64,000 nt of DNA from Phragmites australis (lineage: Eukaryota; Streptophyta; Magnoliopsida; Poales; Poaceae): the NCBI RefSeq assembly GCF_958298935.1, contig NC_084931.1, forward strand, positions 20,053,334 to 20,117,333, read 5' to 3'. Below, in pieces: positions 24,322-34,728 of this stretch (within the stretch, counting starts at the first letter, position 1; the number at the start of each line of letters is the position of its first letter). The notes under the pieces were generated by a model, which searched no databases, was not told the DNA's origin, and was given only the letters and a program-made list of their open reading frames with translations. The position numbers and the translations under genes were made by a program.

Positions 24322-24592
24322 CTATATTCGGCACCTCAAGTGCTGAATATGTGCATTATATTTGGCACCTCAGGTGCTAAATATAGAGCATTTTCGACAC
24401 CTGAGGTTCCAAATATGGTGCACAGTGATGTATTCGGCACATACGGGCTCATCGTTTTACGGTGCCTCGTGTACTAAAATCGGGTTTTCGGTGTTTGAAG
24501 TGCCAAATACATGTGCTAAATTTGAAATACACCGTTATGTTGTCTATTTTAACAAATATGATGACATATGTTACATATTTTTTAGAATTTTA
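24322..24592. repeat. right terminal region of the MULE with palindromes
   Basis: Reverse-complement partner of 7,787-8,046. Palindromes of the TATTCGGCACCT type lie at about 24,325-24,351, 24,357-24,385, 24,389-24,417 and 24,485-24,511. The outer terminal sequence follows (GTTGTCTATTTTAACAAATA, then TGATGACATATG). Confidence 0.75.
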
Positions 24593-26849
24593 CTATTAAA
24601 GTAAACAAGATGGCATACGATGATTCAGTGAGGCGGGAATGCTAATGCAGACCTCAATGTGTGACGAGGTGGAGCAGCAACAACAAATCCGTTGTGGCAT
24701 ACACAAAGCACAGCATACACATGCCGCCACATGGAAACCGATGGATGAATGGAACGTTTCCATTAACCTGTGATCTGCAAAACCAAGAGTGGAAAAAAAT
24801 AAGAACTACTATTCCCTGGGATTTCAATTCGCATACACATGCCACCACGTAAATACACTGGAATATTGTGCTGTGGGCTTGCTAGAGGTACTGCATATAC
24901 AGAGTTACGGGACCTTTTTTCCAGCAAGTCACAACCTGATATGGTTGGTTATACTCTATTGAAACTTATGAGAAGAACAAGCCGCGGTGATGAGGTTGTT
25001 TGCTAGGACGGCATGTGCATTTTATGAGCAAAGCCAATAAATTGCTCACCACCTGAATATTATATAAATCTGAACATACCTTGAAAGAATGATGCAAAAT
25101 ATTGAACACACATGCATGCTGCACTGAACACGTGAACCAGCATAGTATTAACTACATAGTTGCAAAATGCTGTAGGCATGGTGCAGCAATGCATCTGATT
25201 GATATCAAACAAAATTAGCACATATAAATATATTTTGGCAGTAACAAGTAAAGATAAGTACTTAAGCTAACAGTTTCAAGGTTCAGTTCTTATCCAACAG
25301 ATGGTGCCAACTAATTGGCCTTTCCAAACTCTTCAGTCCGTTCTTTTAGATAGAAACTTTCTTAAGCTTGTAAAATAATTAGAATAACAAACTGAAAACC
25401 AAGGAGGAAAGAACCTGCTTTTAGAAGATAATACAACACATGAAGTAATGAAGAACATCACTGACTATCATATCCATATACGACTCCTTCCGGGGAGAAT
25501 ACAAACACTACTACAAGTCATAAGCATATTGAATCAGTCCCTCCACACAAATTTGAACCAACCAAAAGAAGAAGATCCGCTCCCATGTGGTATTGAAAAG
25601 AAATACAATTTCTTTTGTTTCTGAACCTTTGCAGGCTGCTGCCTCCTGAAGTGCTGATATGCCCATCAAGGGAGGAGGCTGACAAAGCAGTGACTACATA
25701 TCACAACAAGTGCACACTACCTGGGGTATGTGGACGGAACCTGCTTGTTTGACCTACATTTCCCCAGGTACAATGTAGTGATTGATCGCTTTGTAGGTTC
25801 TTTCAGGCTCAGAGGGAGATAGGCTGAGAGAGGGGGGGGGGGGGAAGCAAAGAGAGAGTCGGAGAGGAAGACCACCGGGGAAGAGGGGATCTCTGGCGGC
25901 GGCTCTTCGGCCAAGCGGCTGGTCGGCCAGCGGCGCAAGTCGAGCAGTGGAAGCGGCATAGAAAGACTGGATCAAATGGACTGGGCCCGAGGTCATGACA
26001 GGGTTCACTGTTGATGCCGTTGGTGGTGGTCATACCTCCAACATGGGTGGGGGAGGAGGACTGGGGCAGCTGAGGTGGGTGGGGAAGGATGACGAACAGA
26101 TAAGGCGATCCATTGCTGCTCCGCTCGGCAGTCTGTTGCACCGTCGCAATCCCATCCGGAGGCAAGACAACAACCTAGGGATTCACGAGCAGAGGATGGG
26201 GTACATGATGATTTTTCCAGTGGCACGTACAGGATTAGTAGGGTTTTCTCTAGGTTTTTTCGTGGGAGGAGAGTTATGGTTTTTATCCTGTTTTTTATTA
26301 GATGGATAGTGGGAGTGAGTTGGAGGGGGAGGACGCACGAACTAACTCCTATTGTATATAGTAGAGACTTGACAGTTCAGTCCTAGAGAAATTAATAACC
26401 AGAGTACCAGCCTGCACCAGTGACGTTCCTGTCAATTTTTCTTTAAAAAATAGGAAACTATCGCACTGTTTAGACTAACTAGATTGTTGCTTGAGAGTTA
26501 CATTATTGTTAGCAATTTTACTTAAACAAACTGGACACATGTATGTGTCCTCTTGCTTGATTTGTATTGATAAAATTGCCCTCATGAAGTTCACCATGTC
26601 TAGGGATGGCAGTGGGCCAAGTTAGGTCAAGTCCCCATGGATTTTATACCCATTACAGGTGGGTTCGGATGGAAAAACCGCCCCATGAGACCATCTGGTC
26701 GGGCCCCCGATTCGAGCCGGGTTCAGGTTCAGATCTGCTTTTAGCACCCATGGGTGCCACCAAAACCCGAAAACTCAAGGCCCAAGTGCCTAACTTACGA
26801 CCCATCCGCCCCAAGTGCCTAACCCTTACCTCGCGTCCTTATGTCAGAA
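24593..26849. other. unassigned low-repeat region
   Basis: No convincing coding gene. The middle (25,700-26,250) is GC-rich with short frames on both strands and a run of 13 G at 25,832-25,844. The sequence from 26,600 (TAGGGATGGCAGTGGGCC) resembles the start of a common grass repeat of the 'agggatggcaatggg' type, but I could not find its other end. This could hold the first exon of a diverged gene or a non-coding RNA; nothing shows it. Confidence 0.4.
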
Positions 26850-27008
26850 GAAAATTCTATAGGATCTTTCTACAAAAGACCTTCGTGAGATCCTGATCCA
26901 GCCACATATCTTCTGATCCAACGGCTAGACTGAAGTGAAGAGAGAAGGAGGGGACATGTGTCATCACAGAAAAAGAGGTCTTTCGTAGAACCCGATCCTA
27001 TAAAATTT
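26850..27008. mobile_element. small MITE with inverted ends of about 30 bp
   Basis: The left end AAAATTCTATAGGATCTTTC then TACAAAAGACC is matched by the reverse complement of the right end, AAATTTTATAGGATCGGGTT then CTACGAAAGACC. The 159-bp element contains GATCCAACGGCTAGA in its middle. No reading frame. A target duplication could not be fixed. Confidence 0.65.
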
Positions 27009-28180
27009 GCTTCCCCTCGTGTATGTCATCTGCGCCTCAATCCAAACTCCAGATCGCCCAGATGCCCACCTTGTGCGAACCCTAGGCAGCGCGTAGATCT
27101 AGAGCACAAGAGCAGCGACACCAGCGTCTGACGGCTCGAGTGTGCGGGCGCACGGCATCACATTCCCCTCCCCTGCTCGGCGCCTCGGCCTATTCGGCTG
27201 CTCCGGTCTCCTACCTCCAGGCCTCCGCCCTCCGGTCATCCGGTGCTAGTTCAAGCCTCCGAGCCACTCGACTCAAGGTTCCTTTTCTTCCTTCTTTTTT
27301 TGGATTACAGTAAAATCTTGTGACCCTCACTCCTCTCTCTCCTAGAAACACACAGCCGGGCCAAGCGGATCGAGACCTTCTAGCTAGAGTAGCATGCCGC
27401 CACCGGCCGGTCATGTTGGCGCTTCTTGTCTTATTTTTATTGCTAGTTCAAGCCACTTCACCAGTTTTATTGTGTATTTGTGTTAGTCTGGACCTTAGGA
27501 TAAACTCAGATTTCCATTTCTGTTTGATTGTTTGGCATTGGCAACCAGATATCCCTGTTCCTTGGAATCGGAAATTTATATCCATTTTCCAGTAAGCAGT
27601 AGTGTTGAGCTTCCTTAATCCTTTGATTTCCCTTTCAAATTGTGCAATGCTATGCGACTTAACTGCCATAGGTTAACTTGTTCACGTAATTTTGTAGACT
27701 GCTGGGGTCACTCAGGATATTATGTTCTTCAGCATCATAAGTTGAACCCATTGCTGACAGAGCACAATCAGTCAGGGCGTCAAGCAGAGTGCAGATAGAT
27801 AAAATGGATGATCGGTTTCGGTCCCTGTCGGGTTCCAGGGCCGGGAACTGAGGGTGATTTTACACCCAAAATGTATATCTTACACCCAAAATATATATCG
27901 GGGTTGAGTTAGGTTTGAGGTTTCAGTTTAGTGCGTTCTCGCTTCACCAGTTCGGACCCGACCTGTTGCTGGAGGCGTTAGAAGATGACGTAAGTGCAAA
28001 CGACAAAGGCACTCCAACACAACGGAGAAGAACATGTTGCGCTGTACTCCTTCCTTCTTGATGACGGCATGCTCGTGACGTCAACGCGGGAATCGCCGCT
28101 GACGAGCGTAGCAGCACGGGTACCATGGCTGTTGCCTTTTTAGTTCACGATTGACATGGCTCGTCGCGTCACGTCAGCTT
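27009..28180. other. unassigned region with gene-like 5' composition
   Basis: 27,060-27,250 is CpG-rich and followed by pyrimidine-rich sequence, as in plant 5' UTRs. The plus-strand frame at 27,320-27,595 encodes a hydrophobic stretch (VMLALLVLFLLLVQATS) but matches no family I know, and no exon follows. The segment at 27,987-28,032 is also found near 55,849-55,898. Confidence 0.35.
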
Positions 28181-28195
28181 TGAATGGGAACGAGC

Positions 28196-28273
28196 GCTGC
28201 CTCGTTTGGTAGAGCGCTCAGTCCAGACAGGGACGCCATCCGGGTTGGAATCCGGTGCCCACTTCCTTTTTTT
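28196..28273 (+). ncRNA. tRNA-like Pol III unit (SINE head?)
   Basis: An A-box-like TGGTAGAGCGC at 28,207-28,217 and a B-box-like GGTTGGAATCC at 28,243-28,253 are spaced as in tRNA genes. They are followed by a run of seven T at 28,267-28,273 that would end a Pol III transcript. A T-arm-like hairpin (CCGG ... CCGG) and an anticodon-arm-like hairpin (GTCC ... GGAC) can be drawn. The D-arm pairs poorly and no proper acceptor stem is visible, so this is not an ordinary tRNA gene. A tRNA-derived SINE head or tRNA remnant is more likely. Confidence 0.4.
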
Positions 28274-28789
28274 GGCGAGTATGTTCAGACACTCCGTGGC
28301 CTCTTTCAAATAAAAGCCCAACTTTGAATTTGAATTGAAGGCAACTCCGCACTGCACTTCCTGGCTCCTACGGAGGAAATCAAGTGAAATTGAACTGGGA
28401 TATGGCCTGCCGGCGTTTGGTCCCCTGCTTGCTCGCGGTAAGAAAGTCGTAAGCTATGGGCCGGTCCAAGATCGTCGGAGAACCTATGCAATTGTTTTGA
28501 TTTTTATTAGATTAAAATCTAGGAGCTCTAGAGTTGCAATTTAGAACGAGCTAGCACTCGTTTCCTGACTGATTCAATTTTGAAAGTATTCATCTACTAA
28601 TTTTCGATTTGTAACCGATAAACAAATAGGTGTTGACTGTTCATCCGACCATACTACAAATGATACAATATTAAATATTCGTATCCATATTGAGGCACAT
28701 TTGATGGCGGTGATGGTAAAGGCAGATATTCAGGTGCAAAAGGTCCAAGTTTTGCACCTTCCTATTCGTTGTTTGAAAGACTATAACAT

Positions 28790-29287
28790 ATTTGATGATG
28801 AATTAGATAATTATCATATCTAGATATTTTAATGTTTCTCGTAATTCTCCAAACACCTCTCTATCTCCAGAAAGGAAATCCTTCGATAAAAAAAAACTAC
28901 CCATAAGTATCTAGGGTATCATGTAAATAAGAAGGTTTATCTTAAAGACATGAATGAAGACTATAGAAGAAGACGAAGACCCCTACAGAGGAGAGATTCA
29001 ATTGAGGTCAAAGAGAGCCATTAGAAGTCGAAGAAGTCGCACAAACTTTCGACAAGTCAGAGGACAATCGAAGGCAAGCAAGGAAGTTGTCGACAAGCTT
29101 TAGATCTATCTAGGCTAGTCACTTACCCCCTTATAATAGGCTTAGATCAATACAAAACAAACATGACATATGATATTATCCTTAAGGAGGGCTAAACATG
29201 TATAAAACCCTTGAATGTTCTCCTATGATTCATCAACTTGAAGCATCCTCTATCTCCTCAACAAGTTCGTTATATCAGCGGTTCACA
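28790..29287 (+). repeat. 5' LTR of the Tat-type gypsy element
   Basis: Aligns with 47,470-48,046 over CTCTCTATCTCCAG, GATCTATCTAGGCTAGTCAC and CGATAGCTGG-proximal sequence. A TATA box (TATAAAA) sits at 29,201-29,207. The left limit is uncertain by about 50-100 bp. Confidence 0.6.
29201..29207 (+). promoter_or_regulatory. TATA box of the Tat-type LTR
   Basis: TATAAAA, in the same context as TATATAAAA at 47,958-47,966 of the other LTR (both before ACCCT and about 80-90 bp from the LTR end). Confidence 0.55.
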
Positions 29288-29309
29288 AATAGTCGATAGC
29301 TGGTGCTGT

Positions 29310-29944
29310 CTATGAGGATCATGACAATAGTCATTGTAGAGTCTACACAGAACATGCCGTTGGCGTCACCTATCGCCGGGAATAATCTACTCACGAGAGT
29401 AGCTTTGCGATGTACTCAAAGCCAACTTCTAGGATACATACGTTTGCCCGACATGAAAAACCTTATACGAGTTCATATGCCGCTTCAGCAATATCCAGAA
29501 CAATATCCCCAAGGTCAGCGACTACGATGTCATACAAGCGTTCACTCGGGGGGAGGGGGTAAAGAGTCGGAGATGCATTGAAGACATCGCCATCCAGGAG
29601 CTTGATACAGTCAAGCTGAGTCTACCTAGGCTGAAGGCGCACTTCTCTTCGTAAGGGAGAAGTCTCAGGGCATCAAATGCCGTCAACCTAGGCTCAAGGG
29701 TGAACGTTAAGGGAGGTAAGGGCAAGAAAAATAATTCTGAAGAAGTTTTTGCAAAATCTGCTTGACACCCGTCCCGACAAACGTCACAGTTCTTCTCGAG
29801 GCAAGAGCTCTACACCAGGCTTCAACGAACGCAATGGTAAGTCTTGGTGTGATCTCCACCAGATCAACAACCACAACCTCAACGAGTGCCATCTCAGGAA
29901 GAATATGGCCAAAGCGGAGGTCGAGAAACTGGCCAGAGGAAAGA
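29310..29944 (+). pseudogene. Tat-type gag remnants
   Basis: Starts near MRIMTIVIVESTQNMPLASP, as in the second copy at 48,080. At 29,840-29,890 a gag zinc-binding motif of the C-x2-H-x4-H-x4-C type is clear (WCDLHQINNHNLNECHLRKN). Most of the central gag between them is missing. It is cut off at 29,944 by an inserted element and resumes in frame at 34,729. Confidence 0.65.
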
Positions 29945-32900
29945 TGTCAAGACCCCGACCTCAGGTTCCCCTGTGCCTCCTGTATTAGTCCCTCGATCAA
30001 TTAGCTGAAACACACATAATTCAACATAATGAATCAAATACATACTTCGAATAAAATAAAGTAAAATAAAATAATTATCTGAACGGTGCAAATATGATAT
30101 GGTGGACAAGGATCTATAGCAGACCAGCCAAGCAGAAGAGCCTATAGCACACCGGAGTGAAACGAACAATGCAACCCAAAGCCACAGACAACTTGGGTAT
30201 AGACGCGACCTTAGCCTTCTTCTCTTTAACTTCATCTGGGTTGAGTTTGATCTCCATCGCAACAATCTAAAAGCAACAAGACTAAGTACGAAAGGTACTC
30301 AACAAGTCTTATACTACTTCAAGGGGTTGATAGATGCATTATGGGTATTTCAAGGATAAGGCTTTGCAATATATTTTTAAGCGTAAAGTAGGTTTTATGC
30401 AGGTATCCAAGTTTATTCTCTACTATTACCCTTTTGAAACAAAGGTAACCTCGTAACAAAGCTTTTGAAACATTTTAAACAAGGTAACTAGGTAACGAAG
30501 CTTTTGAAATAGTTTAAAACAAGGTAACCTGGTAACGAAGCTTTTGAAACACTTTTAAATCCAGGAAATAATAACAAGTTATATCTGGGGGTTTTCGATT
30601 CTGGGAGGGGCTATACCACACTCCACAGTCACTTTCAGCATATCTGGTGTACCTCTAGTACCACACAGATCCTGGTGGATTGAGCCAGGAACCTCATCAC
30701 ATGGATATCTAGTTCATACACTCACTCATCAAGACACACACCTTGAGTCTAGTCAAATGGGGTCATTCTTCGCATGTCTATGACCACGGACACCGTTATT
30801 CGAATATATTTACACTCTGTAGAAGTTGTACCACTTTACCCATACAATATGCTCAGCCTCCAACCGTTGCAATCAGAGCATCGAATCATACCGAGACCCT
30901 CCAGCCACCTTTCCTACCGGACTTTTCTATGAGACACCCCAAGTACCAGAGTCCATTTACTAAAGGCCAGCTCCCTCTTTAAGCCTAGGCTAATTCTAGA
31001 AACTTTAAAACAGAGGGACATATCGTTACTTGACCTCTCGTTGCTCTCAGCCTCCTAGTATTATACCCAACCCAGTCCAGTGAAAGAAAAGTCAAGTCCT
31101 GCCCATTCAGGACGCATGGTTGTACGGGGTGGTTAAGTATGTCGAGGCAATTGACTTGGTCCTTAAATGGTCTGGGTAGGTATCCACATCACCCACCATA
31201 TGTCACACGAAATCAAGGATTTCACAACAATCACGGAATTCACAACCATCAAGAATTCATGATATACGAGTTATCATTAATAACAGTAAATCTTATCTCT
31301 GAGAAGAAGTGTTTTAAAAGCGATGTCTTCGAGGAGACGTATTCAATCCTAAGCATGCTAGATATCAAGGCGTCATCTGTCATTAATATATATAACAATA
31401 GGTAATCCTAGGGTGATATGTATTTTAGATGATAACATTTATGACTTGATAAGTGTTTAATAGGATCAACTACTACAAGCAGTTTGTAAACGCGCAATAC
31501 ATAGCACATGATATATAACTTTAGTTTTAGTTGATCATGTATATAGTTGAAAAGATAGGTTCAATATGATCAAGGAGATAGGACTTGCCTTCCTGAAGGT
31601 CAATTCATGATTGGTCTTGTCGTTCTAGTCTCTCGGGTTCTTCATCATCAAGCCTCACCTTTAGTTCCTTCCTCGCATTCTTGCTTAGAACCTTGACTTC
31701 GAGCCTACGCAGATTAATGACAAAAAGCACACGATGCCAAAGAAGATGAATACCAGAACAAAACCAAAGGAAACACCGAGATGAAAGAAGAATGACGGAG
31801 AAAACGGCGCAACCAACCAAGCGGGAAGACGACAGCAACACTAAGCTTAGTGAAACTAACATACAGAGACTGGCGAGATCAGCTTAGTGAAGCTAGGTCA
31901 AGTTGTTCACCTAGTTATTTTATCGACTTAAGAGAAAGCCTAAACAAGTTATTAACGAATAGATGAGCGTTTATTAGCCTAACTGCCGGAAAGCGATAGT
32001 AGGGTTTCTACGTGTAAGTAAGTGCATGTGTGTAGACATAAGCATATGCGTGATACTTATGTCTATATGTATGTGAGCATGAATACATATATACATAAGT
32101 ATAACTCTAGGTGATTAAAACTATAAGTGCCCAAGTGTCGGATTAAGCATTCTAATATACAGTACTAAAATATGGTTATCTAGTATTTACTCATAATTAC
32201 CTAGTATTACTTAATTGCCACTCTAATTAAGCTATATATTATTGCTATAGTAAAAACATGCATGTAATTAATTAACTAGGTTAGTTAATAGCATTAATCT
32301 AATCTAATTAATTATTAATAGGGTAATTAATTAATTAATTACCAAAGTTAAATTATTGTTTCATATTCTAGTGACTGATATTTAATTAATAGCTACACTG
32401 GTTAATCTTATTACATTAATTATACCAAAATTAATCTATAAACTGTCGCATGAAATGACAATCTATTTCTAAACATTTATTAAAAACAAACTCTTTAGTT
32501 AAAACTATTCTTTAATTAACATAAGTATTAAACCTATACCTATGCTAGATTATATCCTAAACATCGATACGGAATTAACTAAATCATCTCTATTTAACAA
32601 AAGGCGAACCCTAATTCTAGTTTTAAACACCGTGACACAAAGTAAATATCAGACGAAGGAGCAAAGGGAGATCAGAGAGAGGGTAGAGAGAGAGAGAGAG
32701 TAAATAAATTTACGGATTTGAATGAAATGGATTTGTAAATATTCAAATAGAATAATTTTAATTGAATCAGATTGGATGGTTCAATTGAATTCAAATTGAA
32801 TTGGGCTGTATTGAAATGACTTTGCGAAAAGATCAAACTGGAAAGTATTCAAATATAACTCGAACTATTCAAATTGCATTCGAATATGAAATCGACAATG

Positions 32901-33392
32901 ATTTGGAAGAGTTGGGATTTGAGGTATTTGGGATTAAATTCAAATAGGAGTTAATTGAATTTAGGATTTGGATTTGAACTAGAAACCTCGGGATTTAAGA
33001 GGGGTTTGAATTTAGAAGAATTGAATTCAATTTAGATTTCTGATGAGTTGAATCTAAGAAATAGAATTGAATTTGAGAGAGGTTCAAATTCAAATCTCCA
33101 CTCAAAGAACCATAATGACCATTAAACTAAAAATGCATATGCTCAATTTATTGCAGAGATTAATTTAGAAAAATTTGGTGCTCTCTGGAATACTTAGCCA
33201 AAATAATATATTTGAAAATATACATACAAGTGTATATACATCAAATATATATTTCCTTGATTTTATATTTGTCGGTGACTTGGGAACCGGGGGTCCCCGA
33301 GTCCCGATGCCAGGACAGCAGAGTGCCACGTGACGCCCTCCCTCGGGGATTATCTCCCCGAGGTCCGAGAAGACCAAGTTTCGGGAGGTGGT

Positions 33393-33776
33393 GCTCGGGG
33401 CCATGAACAGTGGTCCCCGAGTACCCGAGTTCCCCGATGACCAGAGAAGTCACAGTTCCGGGAGAGGGCACTCGGGGCCATGAATAGTGGTCCCCGGGTA
33501 CCCGAGTTCCCCGAGGACCCGAGCAGTCACAGTTCTGGGAGAGGGCGCTCGGGACTATGAACAGTGGTCCCCGAGTACCCGAGTTCTCCGAGGACCAAGA
33601 AAGGGTATATCCGGGAGAGAGTGCTCGGAGCTATGAACAGTAGTACCCGAGCACTCGCAGTTCCCCGAGGACCAAAAAAGGGCATATCCGGGAGAGAGTG
33701 CTCAGGGCTATGAACTGTAGTCCCCAAGCACTCATAGTTCCCCGAGGGCCTGAGAAGTCCTTCGCTGGTGGTCCCC
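33393..33776. repeat. five tandem units of about 77 bp inside the solo LTR
   Basis: Units start at 33,393, 33,470, 33,547, 33,623 and 33,700 (periods 77, 77, 76, 77). Each begins with a form of GCTCGGGGCCATGAACAGTG and contains CCCGAG/CTCGGG words. They lie upstream of the LTR TATA box, where repeated enhancer-like units are common. Confidence 0.85.
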
Positions 33777-34231
33777 GCAAGGGCTCAGCGGTGAGGTGTT
33801 AATTGGTGAGAGACCTGATGCTGCATTTAAGAGGGCGCGTAGCCTGTCACTTCCAACCACTCCCCCCACGCCTGCTGTCAGTCCCTGCCACTCCCTGGCA
33901 GGGAGGCGTGGGGACATTTAATACGCGGGTCCCATCGCGCGTCATCCGGCGTACCTCGGGATAACGTCGCAGGGCTCGAGGCATATCGCCTGCCGCTCTG
34001 CTGTCTCAGGCTCGCTCTGACCGGGCGGGCACGCGAGGTTGTTCGGTGGCTGCCCGGCGGGCCCTCCCTGCAGCACCCGCCGAAAAGCGGGATGATGACG
34101 ACAGGACCGGACGGGGGCACGTTTTCAACCCTCACCGTAACATCAAGCTGCGGCCCATGAGGTTGCTTTCCATTTATGGCGCCTTGGATCTCGCGCCATC
34201 CTTTCTGGGCACGCTACCCGCCCCGACAAGG

Positions 34232-34238
34232 TATAAAA
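34232..34238 (+). promoter_or_regulatory. TATA box of the solo LTR
   Basis: TATAAAA in a GC-rich context (GACAAGGTATAAAAGAGGGG), about 400 bp before the LTR end. It is the likely promoter of the parent element. Confidence 0.55.
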
Positions 34239-34728
34239 GAGGGGCGGGCTCCCTAGAGAAGAACAAGCCGGAAAAAGGATATCGAGTCCTTGGAGACACA
34301 CAAAAAACAATGGCTCCTTCAGGACCAAGACAGGCTGACAAAGAACAAGAAGCCCGAAGCTCTAGACTTAGACAAAAACCCTTGTAACACGAAAGATCCT
34401 CAGAGAGGCATTTCTAGAGCATTTATAGCATACACACAGGAGTAGGGTGTTACGCTCCGTGCGTCCCGAACCTATCTAAAATCCTCAGAGCATTTATTTC
34501 CTCCAGCATCAGATCATCCGTCCCACCTGCATCTCATTTACTCCCATTTATTTCACGTACGAGGTAGATTCAGAATCATCCCCCCGGACGAATCTCAAAG
34601 GGGGTCCCTCCGGATCCCCGCTTGTGGAGTCATCCTCCGACAATATTGGTTTAAATAATTAGAAAATTTTAATTTGGAGTGATTTTTGCTATTTTCTAGA
34701 ATGCTAAAACTCATAATGTTACAAGAGA

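Larger units (their letters stand above)
7787..24592 (-). mobile_element. MULE with transposase and PMD genes, split by a gypsy element
   Basis: The ends at 7,789-8,046 and 24,322-24,592 are inverted copies of one terminal sequence (both show CATCATATTTG, then TAAAATAGACAACATA, then AAATTTAGCAC, then palindromes). Between them, on the minus strand, lie a MuDR-type transposase (23,136 to 20,601) and a plant-mobile-domain gene (20,275 downwards). The C-terminal part of the PMD gene is displaced to 8,670-8,976 by a gypsy insertion at 9,965-18,163. Without that insertion the element would be about 8.6 kb. No matching 9-bp target duplication was found, so outer limits are accurate only to about 10 bp. 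Both genes are decayed. Confidence 0.7.
33270..34642 (+). mobile_element. solo LTR with perfect 5-bp target duplication
   Basis: Starts TGTCGGTGACTTGGGAACCG and ends CATCCTCCGACA (1,373 bp). The flanks are ATATT at 33,265-33,269 and ATATT at 34,643-34,647. It is GC-rich, with a TATA box at 34,232-34,238 (GTATAAAAGAGG). No primer site or internal sequence follows, so LTR-LTR recombination has removed the body. The intact target duplication makes it one of the younger events here. Confidence 0.9.
29945..34723. mobile_element. TG...CA element, probable solo LTR of a large-LTR gypsy family
   Basis: Starts TGTCAAGACCCCGACC and ends ACTCATAATGTTACA, with flanking 5-mers AAAGA (29,940-29,944) and AGAGA (34,724-34,728), four of five bases alike. 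Removing it restores a continuous gag frame in the host element, which supports both borders. It resembles 50,623-54,859 in order of landmarks, for example the TTTACACTCTG(T/C)AGA(A/G)GTTGT block at 30,808 and 51,285. Without its own nested insert it is about 3.4 kb. No domain-bearing frame was seen; parts of 32,100-32,600 and 32,700-33,120 are very AT-rich, with a (GA)n run near 32,690. Confidence 0.6.

Noticed and set aside
25754..26309. Overlapping Pro- and Gly-rich frames on both strands
   Set aside because: GC-rich low-complexity DNA leaves several frames open at once; none shows a domain.
27320..27595. Hydrophobic 91-codon frame with signal-like segment
   Set aside because: No homologue recognised and no continuing exon; the hydrophobic stretch arises from T-rich sequence.
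28196..28273. Functional tRNA gene
   Set aside because: D-arm pairs poorly and no acceptor stem is found, so only a tRNA-like call is made.
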